Shown here piece by piece: positions 17,098-24,963 of a stretch of DNA of 35,045 nucleotides. A program made the position numbers and the translations under genes. Every line of letters begins with the position of its first letter. The first letter of the stretch is position 1. The stretch is taken from positions 1 through 35,045 of the forward strand of contig CAOKPF010000012.1 of NCBI GenBank assembly GCA_948470565.1, written 5' to 3'. This DNA is from an uncultured Clostridium sp. (GTDB lineage: Bacteria > Bacillota > Clostridia > TANB77 > CAG-465). The notes below the pieces were generated by a model. It searched no databases. It saw nothing but the letters and a program-made list of their open reading frames with translations, and was not told where the DNA came from.

Positions 17098-18597
17098 GTG
17101 AAAAAATCAAAACTATTTTTAACAAATGGAATTATACTTACACTAACTGCTCTATTTATGAGAACTATAGGTATATCATTTAATGTATATATTTCAAATA
17201 GAATTGGTGCTGAAGGAATGGGAATTTTTTCCCTAGTAATGTCTATATATGCCTTTGCAATAACACTTGCAACTTCTGGCATAAGTATTGCAACAACTAG
17301 AATTGTAACAGAAGAATTATCTGTAAATAACAAAGAGGGAGCAAAAAAAGTTGTAAGAAAAAGTATATTTTTTAGCTTTATTATATCTATAATTGCTGGT
17401 ATAATTATAATTATTCTATCAGACTTTTTAGTAACAAATTGCTTACATTCAAAAGTAAGTTCAAAATCATTATACTGTATAATAATAGGACTTCCATTCA
17501 TATCAATGTCTGCATCAATAAATGGATATTTTAGTGCGGTAAGAAAAGTTGCCAAAACTGCTTCATCTCAAATATTAGAACAAACAGTAAAAATTATAGT
17601 TACAGTATACATACTAAACCTATTATTACCCAAAGGCTTAGAATATGCCTGTATATCACTAATTATAGGAGATGTAATCTCTGAGGTAGTTTCATTTACA
17701 TATATACTTATACTCTATATTATTGAAACTAGAAAAATGATTATTAGCAAAAGACTTTCTGAGAGCTATACTAAACGAATTCTTGCAATATCTATTCCAA
17801 TTGCATTTACATCATATATTCGTTCAGGGCTTTCAACTCTAAAACAAATGCTAATCCCTATGCAGTTAGAAAAATCAGGTATATCATGTGAACTAGCACT
17901 ATCACAATATGGAATAATAACAGGAATGGTTCTTCCAATAATACTATTTCCAAACGTAATAATTACATCATTTTCCAATTTAATTATACCAGAATTTTCA
18001 TATTATTACGCTGACAGAAATTATACTAGAATTAATCAAATTTGTACAAGATTATTTAAAATTTGTTTAATATTTTCAATAGGTATATTTGGAATTTTAC
18101 TTACATTTTCAGATAAACTTAGTATGATAATGTATGGAAATTTAGAAACATCTTACTATATAAAATTGCTATCACCGCTAATAATTTTAATGTATCTTGA
18201 TACAATAGTTGATGGTATGCTAAAAGGGCTAAACGAACAAGTAAGTGTTATGAAATGCAATATCTTAGATCTTGTAACAAGTATCTCTTTTATATTTTTC
18301 CTATTACCTGTTTTAGGCATAAATGGTTATATAATAGTATTATATATAAGTGAAATATTAAATACAGTTATTAGCATATTTCAGTTATTAAAAATTACAA
18401 AATCTAAAATAAAATATATATATTGGGTAATAATTCCACTATCTGGAGCATTTTTTGCAAGATATGCACTAAATTTCTTAGACATAACTAGTACTCGTAT
18501 ATCAACACTTATTTTCCAATTTGCATTATATATAATTTTTTATACAATATTTTTATTTTTTACTTCTTGTATTAACAAAAAAGATTTTAAGCTCTAA
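17098..18597 (+). CDS. SpoVB-like flippase of the MATE/polysaccharide transporter superfamily
   Basis: 499 residues with about 12-14 membrane helices. It matches the stage V sporulation protein B / MurJ-like branch (N-terminal MRTIGISFNVYISNRIGAEGMG, then GISIATTRIV). Members flip lipid-linked precursors, and SpoVB acts in spore cortex formation. The GTG start follows a GGAGG site 6 bases upstream. It is the only plus-strand gene in the first 22 kb, divergent from hpf. A general polysaccharide flippase role is possible, but no glycan genes are adjacent. Confidence 0.85.
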   Translation: MKKSKLFLTNGIILTLTALFMRTIGISFNVYISNRIGAEGMGIFSLVMSIYAFAITLATSGISIATTRIVTEELSVNNKEGAKKVVRKSIFFSFIISIIAGIIIIILSDFLVTNCLHSKVSSKSLYCIIIGLPFISMSASINGYFSAVRKVAKTASSQILEQTVKIIVTVYILNLLLPKGLEYACISLIIGDVISEVVSFTYILILYIIETRKMIISKRLSESYTKRILAISIPIAFTSYIRSGLSTLKQMLIPMQLEKSGISCELALSQYGIITGMVLPIILFPNVIITSFSNLIIPEFSYYYADRNYTRINQICTRLFKICLIFSIGIFGILLTFSDKLSMIMYGNLETSYYIKLLSPLIILMYLDTIVDGMLKGLNEQVSVMKCNILDLVTSISFIFFLLPVLGINGYIIVLYISEILNTVISIFQLLKITKSKIKYIYWVIIPLSGAFFARYALNFLDITSTRISTLIFQFALYIIFYTIFLFFTSCINKKDFKL

Positions 18598-18632
18598 AAC
18601 AAAAAATCGTATTCCTTAACTTTAATTAGAAG

Positions 18633-18661
18633 ATCATTGAAAGTATTACAAATTCAATGAT
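18633..18661 (+). terminator. Terminator of the SpoVB-like gene
   Basis: 9-bp stem ATCATTGAA/TTCAATGAT (18633-18641, 18653-18661), then a T-rich tract on the plus strand. Confidence 0.7.
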
Positions 18662-18729
18662 TTTCTCTCTTTTCTTTATATATATTTAATACTATATTAT
18701 TGTCAATTTAATTACAAAATAAAATATAT

Positions 18730-19431
18730 TTAGTTTAGTAAAAATATTTTTTTAATAAATTTTTTTATAGGCTCTATACTTAATACTCCATACATTATAC
18801 AAGCTCCACCTACATTTAAAATTACATCATCAATATCACAGGAACCAGATAAAGTTATAAATTGCAATAGCTCAATACATACTACAATACCTATTACTGT
18901 TAAAAGAAATACTTTAAATTTTTCTTGACTTTTAAATATAAGCGGTAAAAAAAATGCAAATGGCATTAATGCAACAATATTTCCAATAATATTATACATA
19001 AATATATAGAAAGCTGTATTTCCACTTATATAACTTTTAATATACGATACAATTGTATTAAAAGGTATAATATTAAATGAATTATTTATATAACTATTAA
19101 ACATTTCACTATTCCAATGATACATGCTAAATCTATCTCTATGAAAATACCCATCAAATAATGTAAGATTTAACAGTAACACTATATAAAGTATTAACCA
19201 TACAATTAAATTAATTTTAAGTAGCTTGTCCTTATTTTTATCACTTATATTCTTTGAAGCAGATATTCCTCCTATATACATAAAGACGCAACTTGTTATT
19301 AATATGACTACCTTTTCTAGAGGTGATAATACTATATTTTTACTAAAATCTATTATATAATATATCATAATTAAGCCAAATGATATTATATACACTACTA
19401 TTGATATCAACATACTTATTTTTTTATTCAT
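18730..19431 (-). CDS. VanZ-like membrane protein
   Basis: 233 residues with about six membrane helices. The VanZ-type core is seen in LYIVLLLNLTLFDGYF, the N-I-I-P-F-N-T segment near the middle, IGNIVALMPFAFFLPL, and SGSCDIDDVILNVGGACIMYG close to the C-terminus. VanZ confers low-level teicoplanin resistance; most homologues have no proven role. The start at ATG 19431 has AAAGAGAG just upstream. The same frame is open through a glycine-rich ORF for another 64 codons, so a fused product starting at 19623 is possible. No terminator separates the two parts. Confidence 0.75.
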   Translation of the reverse strand: MNKKISMLISIVVYIISFGLIMIYYIIDFSKNIVLSPLEKVVILITSCVFMYIGGISASKNISDKNKDKLLKINLIVWLILYIVLLLNLTLFDGYFHRDRFSMYHWNSEMFNSYINNSFNIIPFNTIVSYIKSYISGNTAFYIFMYNIIGNIVALMPFAFFLPLIFKSQEKFKVFLLTVIGIVVCIELLQFITLSGSCDIDDVILNVGGACIMYGVLSIEPIKKFIKKIFLLN

Positions 19432-19680
19432 ATATATCTCTCTTTCAAGAATGTTTATACTATTTTTTATTATTTTTTTCTTTTTTATACTAGAACCAAC
19501 TACCACTCCAATACACATCCCAATACTTATCCCAAAACACATACATATAGGTATATTATTAATAATGGTACCTACTAGCATACCTATTGCAACACCAAAG
19601 CACATTCCTAGACTAATTCCCATTGAAATATAATTTTCCTGTTCTTCTTATTTTGTCTGATTTTTTTCTTCTATCTCCAT
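19432..19680 (-). pseudogene. Glycine-rich small membrane protein ORF with an in-frame stop, fused to VanZ-like gene
   Basis: An ATG at 19680 has a good GGAG site 6 bases upstream and begins MEIEEKNQTK, but codon 11 is TAA. The same frame then runs on through EEQENYIS and MGISLGMCFGVAIGM, two glycine-rich hydrophobic repeats of GISLGMCFG/GISIGMCIG type, and KKKK, directly into the VanZ-like protein without a stop. Short standalone proteins with this GxSxGMCxG pattern are common in Firmicutes, as I recall. One nonsense change and loss of the original stop would explain the arrangement. An internal start at 19623 is possible but has a weak ribosome binding site. Confidence 0.6.
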
Positions 19681-19981
19681 TTTTTTCTCCTTCATAAACT
19701 AATTAAAATGTGTTCATACATTAAATAGCAACTATCAATTATGGTTCAAGTATTAATCAAAATAAAATAATTAACTTTTAATTATTCCCTATCAACCTAT
19801 TTTTCTTCTACATCTATTTTTATATACTACAAATATTTTTATCATTACTAATGTTTCTAACTTTTTATTAAATATAATTTAAATAAATTATCTGTCCAAT
19901 AGGTAAATTCCAATGCTATATCCGAATAAGCAAATATTCTTATACTATATTTGCATTTACTATAAGTAAATTTATTTACAT

Positions 19982-20080
19982 TTACTCTAGTACACCATTG
20001 ACTAAGAGATATTGTAAAAAAAGTCCTAAATCTTTATTATGGATTTGCATTACTCTTATCTCATTATCATTAACATTCAT
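19982..20080 (-). CDS. Possible small ORF downstream of promoter 2
   Basis: 32 codons, MNVNDNEIRV to YLLVNGVLE. The frame is open further upstream (RRKFYKKVITV) until an in-frame TAA. No good ribosome binding site serves the ATG. It may be a decayed gene rather than a peptide gene. I recognise no family. Confidence 0.25.
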   Translation of the reverse strand: MNVNDNEIRVMQIHNKDLGLFLQYLLVNGVLE

Positions 20081-20196
20081 AACAGTTATAACTTTTTTAT
20101 AAAATTTTCTCCTACTCTGTTTATTAAAGTATTTATATAAGCCTTTTTATTTTATCTCTTGCAAATATAATTTACTTAATATTTACTAGTACCATA

Positions 20197-20270
20197 ATTA
20201 TACTAAATTATGATTTATTTGTAAACAACATTTTACTATTTTCTCCAACTTTCGATCGCAAATTTTGACA
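20197..20270 (-). promoter_or_regulatory. Regulated promoter 2: same layout as 3382-3455
   Basis: Minus strand: TTTACA (20220-20225), 17 bases, TATAAT (20197-20202). A 21-base block (20250-20270) beginning TGTCAAAA and ending GATCGAAA starts 24 bases upstream of the -35 box. Block length and both spacings equal promoter 1 exactly, and 18 of 21 block bases agree. It points towards the small ORF and the VanZ-like locus. TGTCRAA fits the Spo0A-box consensus; binding is inference. Confidence 0.55.
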
Positions 20271-20386
20271 CTTTCTACTACATTTTTACACCATTTTATA
20301 AAATAAATATATAACCTATTATTTTTTATAAATTATATATATTAAACAAATATATTTTTTATTCAACAATATCTAATCAAAAATTT

Positions 20387-21703
20387 CTACTTATATATCT
20401 CCTCTATAATTTTTTCTATATTACCAATCATATATAATGGAATATTTACCATAAGTTCATCTTTTCTAAAATCTGACATTGAAGTTCTTACATTAACTTT
20501 ATTATCATATTTCTTTATAAAAGTTTTTAAACTTTTTGATTGCAAGTTTTCGTTTGATTTTACTTCTATTGGAACATTATTTTTACTTATTTGAGTAATA
20601 AAATCAATTTCTGAAGTTCCACTATCTGATGCCCAATAGAATACATCTAGTTCTGTACACTCCTTTAACTGACATAGTACATACTGTTCTGTTAAACTTC
20701 CTTTAAATTCAACAAATATATCATTTCCCTCAAGTAAAGTTCTATCGTCTATATTTGCCATTGCACAAAGTAATCCTACATCTAACAAATAAAGTTTAAA
20801 TGCCCCAAAATCCTGATATGTAGATAATGGAACTTTATTATCCTTTATTCTATTCACCTTATACACTAAGCCACAATCGATTAACAAAGATAATGCAATT
20901 TCATATTCCCTAGCTCTTGCACCTTTTTTTATTAAGCCATATATAAATTTTTTATTCTCTTTTGCAAGTTGTGTGGGTATATTATTCCATAACTGTCTTA
21001 TCCTAGGTACAATATTATCAGGTGCGTGTTTAGAAAAATCTTGTTCATATGAATACAACAATCTTTTTTGTATGGTTCTTACCTCATCTAAATTCATATC
21101 ATCTACATATGATTTTACTGCCTCAGGCATTCCACCAATGTACAAATACAATTTTAAATATTCTTTGTATTTTTCTCCAAATATTGTTGCAATATCTATA
21201 TTATTTTTCTGTATATTTTCTACTAGGTCTATTTTTCCAAAAGCTTGCAAAAACTCTAAAAAATTTAATGGTGTAAGTGTTAAAAAATCAACTTTTCCCA
21301 CAGGAAATGAAGTTCCCTCATGAATTGCCACTCCCAAAAGTGAACCTGCCGAAATAATATGATATTCATTTGCATTTTCACAAAAATATTTTAAGGCTTT
21401 TAAAGCTTTAGGCGTTTCTTGGATTTCATCAAAAATTATTAAAGTATTTTCAGGTTCAATATTAACTCCTGACTCTATCTTTAACCCCTGTATAATTCTA
21501 TCCAAATCAAATCCATTTTCAAATAAATTCTCCATTCTTTTGTTATCATCAAAATTTATATATGCACATTTTTCATAAAATCTTCTTCCAAACTCCTTCA
21601 TAATCCATGTCTTTCCTACTTGCCTAGCACCTCTAACTATTAATGGTTTTCTATTTTTTGAGCTTTTCCACTTTTTCAAATATTCTATTTTATATCTATA
21701 CAT
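20387..21703 (-). CDS. AAA-family ATPase with C-terminal DUF4143
   Basis: 438 residues. Walker A GARQVGKT is at 25-32 and Walker B LIIFDEIQ at 89-96. A winged-helix section follows, then the C-terminal DUF4143 region with SEIDFITQISKNNVPIEVK, which has the D...ExK spacing of a PD-(D/E)XK nuclease fold. These proteins are widespread in gut anaerobes and their role is not established. The start is the ATG after AGAGGGAT. It lies on the same strand as, and downstream of, the membrane-anchored protein pseudogene, separated by two 21-base direct repeats. A fragment of the same gene (residues about 44-88) recurs at 23946-24082. It looks intact. Confidence 0.85.
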   Translation of the reverse strand: MYRYKIEYLKKWKSSKNRKPLIVRGARQVGKTWIMKEFGRRFYEKCAYINFDDNKRMENLFENGFDLDRIIQGLKIESGVNIEPENTLIIFDEIQETPKALKALKYFCENANEYHIISAGSLLGVAIHEGTSFPVGKVDFLTLTPLNFLEFLQAFGKIDLVENIQKNNIDIATIFGEKYKEYLKLYLYIGGMPEAVKSYVDDMNLDEVRTIQKRLLYSYEQDFSKHAPDNIVPRIRQLWNNIPTQLAKENKKFIYGLIKKGARAREYEIALSLLIDCGLVYKVNRIKDNKVPLSTYQDFGAFKLYLLDVGLLCAMANIDDRTLLEGNDIFVEFKGSLTEQYVLCQLKECTELDVFYWASDSGTSEIDFITQISKNNVPIEVKSNENLQSKSLKTFIKKYDNKVNVRTSMSDFRKDELMVNIPLYMIGNIEKIIEEIYK

Positions 21704-21782
21704 TAAATATCCCTCTTCCCGTTATTTATTAATATATATTATCATTATTTTTACAAAAAGTAAATGAGTTTTCAATATTTTT

Positions 21783-21836
21783 CACATTTTCCAAACGACT
21801 TTTAGTCAATACTTACACATTTTCCTAACGACTTTT
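21783..21836. repeat. Two 21-base direct repeats upstream of the DUF4143 ATPase
   Basis: Copies at 21783-21803 and 21816-21836 differ at one base and have a 33-base period (about three helical turns). The core is AACGACTTTT after CACATTTTCC. They lie 80-130 bases before the ATPase start and could be an operator. Slightly diverged versions occur in the second copy at 24074-24094 and 24107-24127. Confidence 0.6.
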
Positions 21837-21847
21837 TACACACATAG

Positions 21848-22630
21848 TTAAAAATTTATAGAATTTGTGATAATATCACCAAAACTTTTACATTCATTCT
21901 TATATTCTATATCACAATTTAAACTTATTATTCTTAAATTTCCATTATCAGAAAATACTATCTCATAATTATATTTTTCATCACTAGAAGCTGATTTTAC
22001 AAACTCTAACACTCCTATTTTATGCTCTGCTTTTTCCAAAAAAACTACATTAATTTCATCTACAAACTGCTTATACGAATGTTCCATAACTCTTACATAT
22101 TCTTCAATTTCACTATTTTGCACTATTTCATTTTTTATATAAAAAGCAAGGTTTATAGTTTTATTTTCATTAACATATGCTTGAGTGGGCAAATTTTCAA
22201 TTTGGTATTTTAATTTTATTTCTTCATCACTCATTACCAAAAAATCTTTTGGTATATCTACTGAAAATGAACCAAAATTTTGAGTATAATGTGAATTATT
22301 ATTATTTATAACACTATTTAATGTATTATTTGTATCTTTGTTTTCATCATTTTTTTTAGTAATAAACTTCCCCGGGGCAAGCCCTCAAACATCTAGAAAA
22401 GATGTTTGCCTCTCTTCGAGAGCGGGGTATTCGCCCCAGCAAACAAAACTTCGTAATGTTTGCCTAATTTGTTACGACGCAAGCGTCGGGGAATTAAACC
22501 CGAAGAGATTAAAATTATTCTTCACTAATATAACCATAAAAACAGATACAATAATCACCATAATACTTAGTATTATTGCAAAATACTTTTTATTTAAACT
22601 CTTTCTACTATTTATACTACTATCTTTCAT
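21848..22630 (-). pseudogene. Membrane-anchored protein, copy A, interrupted by a 147-bp insertion
   Basis: The same gene as the intact copy at 24139-24774 (offset 2291, then 2144 after the insertion). The ATG at 22630 and its ribosome binding site are intact. After about 42 codons the frame enters the 147-bp element (22362-22508) and meets TAA after 11 more codons. The insertion is a multiple of three, so the downstream frame is kept, but a TGA near its far end also blocks readthrough. The last 129 residues are identical to copy B. A short product from an internal TTG (22240) is unlikely. Confidence 0.85.
22362..22508. mobile_element. 147-bp structured element, copy 1 (MITE/PATE-like)
   Basis: Inserted in the copy A gene; the unoccupied site is seen at 24652-24653. 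It is roughly half G+C, against about a quarter around it. A terminal pairing TTCCCC/GGGGAA encloses hairpins: CAAACATC/GATGTTTG, CTCTC/GAGAG, GGGG/CCCC, GCAAACA/TGTTTGC and CGACG/CGTCG. There is no coding capacity. Both copies are flanked by TTTTAA on the minus-strand 5' side, and there is no target duplication. A second copy with one difference is at 33850-33996. Confidence 0.8.
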
Positions 22631-22722
22631 CTATATTTCCTCCTATTTTCTAAAACTAATTATATCATTAATTACTATATATATATATCAATTATTAAAA
22701 GTTTAATACACTTTTTGTAAAG

Positions 22723-22751
22723 TTGACATATTATGTATATCATGATATAAT
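22723..22751 (+). promoter_or_regulatory. Promoter of the truncated radical SAM copy A
   Basis: TTGACA (22723-22728), 17 bases, TATAAT (22746-22751). Identical to the copy B promoter at 24867-24895. Confidence 0.7.
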
Positions 22752-22819
22752 CTAAATACCATATAACAATAAATTTACTATATTAATATATAGTATTGTA
22801 AAATTAAGGAGGAAATTTC

Positions 22820-22912
22820 ATGACAAAAAAAGAGTATTACGAAAAATATGGAAAATATGAAATAAAAAGAAAAGTAGGAAAATTATTATGCACCCTCATA
22901 AATACTACTATG
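22820..22912 (+). pseudogene. Radical SAM gene, copy A, 5' remnant
   Basis: An ATG after AAGGAGG begins MTKKEYYEKYGKYEIKRK, the same as copy B at 24964. Homology continues for about 90 bases, includes a one-base deletion near 22893, and then ends. No SAM-binding cysteines remain. Confidence 0.85.
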
Positions 22913-22929
22913 AAAAAAATATCTCTTAA

Positions 22930-23135
22930 TTACGAAAAAAGACACAATCCCCCTTTCCCCAAAAAAATGTCATCTTGACAAATTCTTTGGAAATGATATA
23001 ATTATATCAATAATATATTTATTTAAGAAGGAAAATACATATATACATCTTTTATTTATTGTTAATTAATAGCTAATTATAATCTAGTTGTTCTAATTTA
23101 TATATATATTAATTTGCTTTCTTTTATGTATTAAA
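22930..23135. other. Intergenic segment with an orphan plus-strand promoter
   Basis: TTGACA (22975-22980), 16 bases, TATAAT (22997-23002), followed by AAGAAGGAAAA, but no ORF starts there. No gene is seen. It probably once served a gene replaced by the remnants that follow. Confidence 0.45.
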
Positions 23136-23335
23136 TTAATTATAAAAATTGGAACCTAAATCGTTATATTCCACATTATTTTTTAACATATAGTAAATTG
23201 ATATTAACATTGAATGGGCTACTGCTACTGTAGTTCTATTTTTACCTTTTCTTCCATTAATCTTTAATACTGAGCATAGTAAAACGTATCTTTATTCTTT
23301 ACAGCTGAAATTCTGAATTTTGCTTGACTTTCTAC
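23136..23335 (-). pseudogene. IS110-family transposase, C-terminal remnant
   Basis: In one minus-strand frame the sequence reads NGRKGKNRTTVAVAHSML, ISIYYMLK, YNDLGSNFYN and a stop. Just upstream, in another frame, it reads AKFRISAVKNKDTFYYAQY. Together these match the C-terminal end of IS116/IS110/IS902 transposases (YxRLxGRRGKKRAxVAVAHSxL and YxDLGxxxY). At least one frameshift and an in-frame stop separate the parts, and the N-terminal RuvC-like domain is missing. Confidence 0.72.
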
Positions 23336-23365
23336 TAGGAATAGTTTATAGTTAAATTAACAAAA

Positions 23366-23530
23366 ACATTAGTGTCCGTTCTGAAAGAACGTAATCATTA
23401 TAATCCGATAGCCCAAAAAGCTATCGCTTTTCATTGCATATAATTTTTCATATACTATTATTACATTAGTGTCCATAGCTTTTTGCTATGCAAGTCATTA
23501 GTAAAAGGAGAAAATCTAAAATATCAATTT
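23366..23530. repeat. Hairpin cluster with a 12-base direct repeat
   Basis: ACATTAGTGTCC occurs at 23366-23377 and 23463-23474. Each copy directly abuts a hairpin: CGTTCT-GAA-AGAACG (23377-23391) and CATAGC-TTTTT-GCTATG (23474-23490). Two more hairpins are CGATAGC/GCTATCG (23406-23426) and a 9-bp stem GGAGAAAAT/ATTTTCTCC. Its origin is unknown. It could be non-coding end sequence of an insertion element. Confidence 0.5.
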
Positions 23531-23631
23531 TCTCCTTTATTTGATTAGCTGTTATTAATTCATCTAGTTCTTCAGTTACATTTTCTCAAGGCTATCAGAA
23601 ACTAAATTATAGTTAATATTTAACTTGTACA

Positions 23632-23945
23632 TTAATCTTTAGTTATTTTTTTCATTTTATTAGTAGTCATTGCCCAAGTAGAAATACATATATTTTTCAC
23701 ACTATCTTTATATATATAATATCTAGTTAAAGAAACATAAATAATCTTTACATTTTCTCCGAATTTTTATCTTATTATATTAGTAACAATGTTTACAGTT
23801 TCTCCAGTAACATGATTACCTTCTACTAACAATATACATTAATTTTCATTGATGGAATTATCTTTTAAATAATTTAATCCAATTTTAGTATCTATTCCAT
23901 GAGTTTCATGATTATGTTTTAAATGTATTGATAACATATCTATAA
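23632..23945 (-). pseudogene. Possible phosphoribosyltransferase-like remnant
   Basis: One minus-strand frame is open for about 100 codons apart from two stops. It contains LLVEGNHVTGETVNIVTNII, then KIIYVSLTRYY and STWAMTTN. The first part resembles a PRPP-binding loop (acidic residue, then TGxT after a hydrophobic strand). No start codon or ribosome binding site is clear. The family call is tentative; that it is a dead gene is more secure. Confidence 0.4.
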
Positions 23946-24082
23946 CATTAAAGTATTTTCAGATTGAATATTAGCTCCTTACTCTAGCCTTAACCCCTGT
24001 ATAATTCTATCCAAATCAAATCCATTTTCAAATAAATTCTCCATTCTTTTGTTATCATCAAAATTTATATATGCACATTTTT
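23946..24082 (-). pseudogene. DUF4143 ATPase fragment (second copy)
   Basis: Matches bases 21438-21573 of the intact ATPase, covering residues about 44-88. The start codon and Walker A are missing because a deletion of about 218 bases joins CACATTTT inside the gene to the CACATTTT of the upstream direct repeat. Confidence 0.8.
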
Positions 24083-24138
24083 CAAACGACTTTTAGTCAA
24101 TACTAACACATTTTCCTAATGACTTTTTACACACATAG

Positions 24139-24774
24139 TTAAAAATTTATAGAATTTGTGATAATATCACCAAAACTTTTACATTCATTCTTATATTCTA
24201 TATCACAATTTAAACTTATTATTCTTAAATTTCCATTATCAGAAAATACTATCTCATAATTATATTTTTCATCACTAGAAGCTGATTTTACAAACTCTAA
24301 CACTCCTATTTTATGCTCTGCTTTTTCCAAAAAAACTACATTAATTTCATCTACAAACTGCTTATACGAATGTTCCATAACTCTTACATATTCTTCAATT
24401 TCACTATTTTGCACTATTTCATTTTTTATATAAAAAGCAAGGTTTATAGTTTTATTTTCATTAACATATGCTTGAGTGGGCAAATTTTCAATTTGGTATT
24501 TTAATTTTATTTCTTCATCACTCATTACCAAAAAATCTTTTGGTATATCTACTGAAAATGAACCAAAATTTTGAGTATAATGTGAATTATTATTATTTAT
24601 AACACTATTTAATGTATTATTTGTATCTTTGTTTTCATCATTTTTTTTAGTATTAAAATTATTCCTCACTAATATAACCATAAAAACAGATACAATAATC
24701 ACCATAATACTTAGTATTATTGCAAAATACTTTTTATTTAAACTCTTTCTACTATTTATACTACTATCTTTCAT
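24139..24774 (-). CDS. Membrane-anchored extracytoplasmic protein (PsbP/Mog1-like pattern), copy B
   Basis: 211 residues. A basic N-terminus (SRKSLNKK) is followed by one membrane helix (about 16-36), an Asn-rich linker (about 42-65), then a globular domain beginning FGSFSVDIPKDFLVMSDEEIKLKY. The order of strands (a peptide with IP near the start, a charged helix near the middle and a final NxRxISLNC strand) resembles PsbP/Mog1-type proteins, but this is pattern-based. No lipobox is present. It is divergent from the radical SAM gene, with about 190 bases between starts. A ribosome binding site (GGAGGAAA) is present. The intact copy of the tandem pair. Confidence 0.72.
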   Translation of the reverse strand: MKDSSINSRKSLNKKYFAIILSIMVIIVSVFMVILVRNNFNTKKNDENKDTNNTLNSVINNNNSHYTQNFGSFSVDIPKDFLVMSDEEIKLKYQIENLPTQAYVNENKTINLAFYIKNEIVQNSEIEEYVRVMEHSYKQFVDEINVVFLEKAEHKIGVLEFVKSASSDEKYNYEIVFSDNGNLRIISLNCDIEYKNECKSFGDIITNSINF

Positions 24775-24866
24775 CTATATTTCCTCCTATTTTCTAAAAC
24801 TAATTATATCATTAATTACTATATATATATATCAATTATTAAAAGTTTAATACACTTTTTGTAAAG

Positions 24867-24895
24867 TTGACATATTATGTATATCATGATATAAT
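24867..24895 (+). promoter_or_regulatory. Promoter of the radical SAM gene, copy B
   Basis: TTGACA (24867-24872), 17 bases, TATAAT (24890-24895). An inverted repeat ACTATAT-TAAT-ATATAGT lies between the promoter and the ribosome binding site AAGGAGG and may be an operator. Confidence 0.75.
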
Positions 24896-24963
24896 CTAAA
24901 TACCATATAACAATAAATTTACTATATTAATATATAGTATTATAAAATTAAGGAGGAAATTTC

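Larger units (their letters stand above)
19691..20386. other. 696-base intergenic region upstream of the VanZ-like locus
   Basis: No conserved gene is recognised. It holds regulated promoter 2 (20197-20270), a possible 32-codon ORF (19982-20080), and hairpin-forming sequence around 19937-19961 (GCAAATAT with ATATTTGC). Confidence 0.5.

Noticed and set aside
17064-17555. 163-codon minus-strand ORF opposite the SpoVB-like gene
   Set aside because: Its sequence is only the reverse complement of a conserved membrane protein and has no ribosome binding site.
22362-22508. CRISPR repeat or tRNA-like reading of the 147-bp element
   Set aside because: There is no array of spacers, no anticodon arm or CCA-type acceptor, and the hairpins differ from one another.
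22362-22508. TA target duplication (mariner/IS630-type MITE)
   Set aside because: The unoccupied site does not reduce to a single TA when the element is removed; the junction fits insertion without duplication.
22338-22706. Plus-strand ORF across the 147-bp element, and a similar one at 33948-34178
   Set aside because: The frames differ outside the element and no start signal exists; the element is better explained as non-coding.
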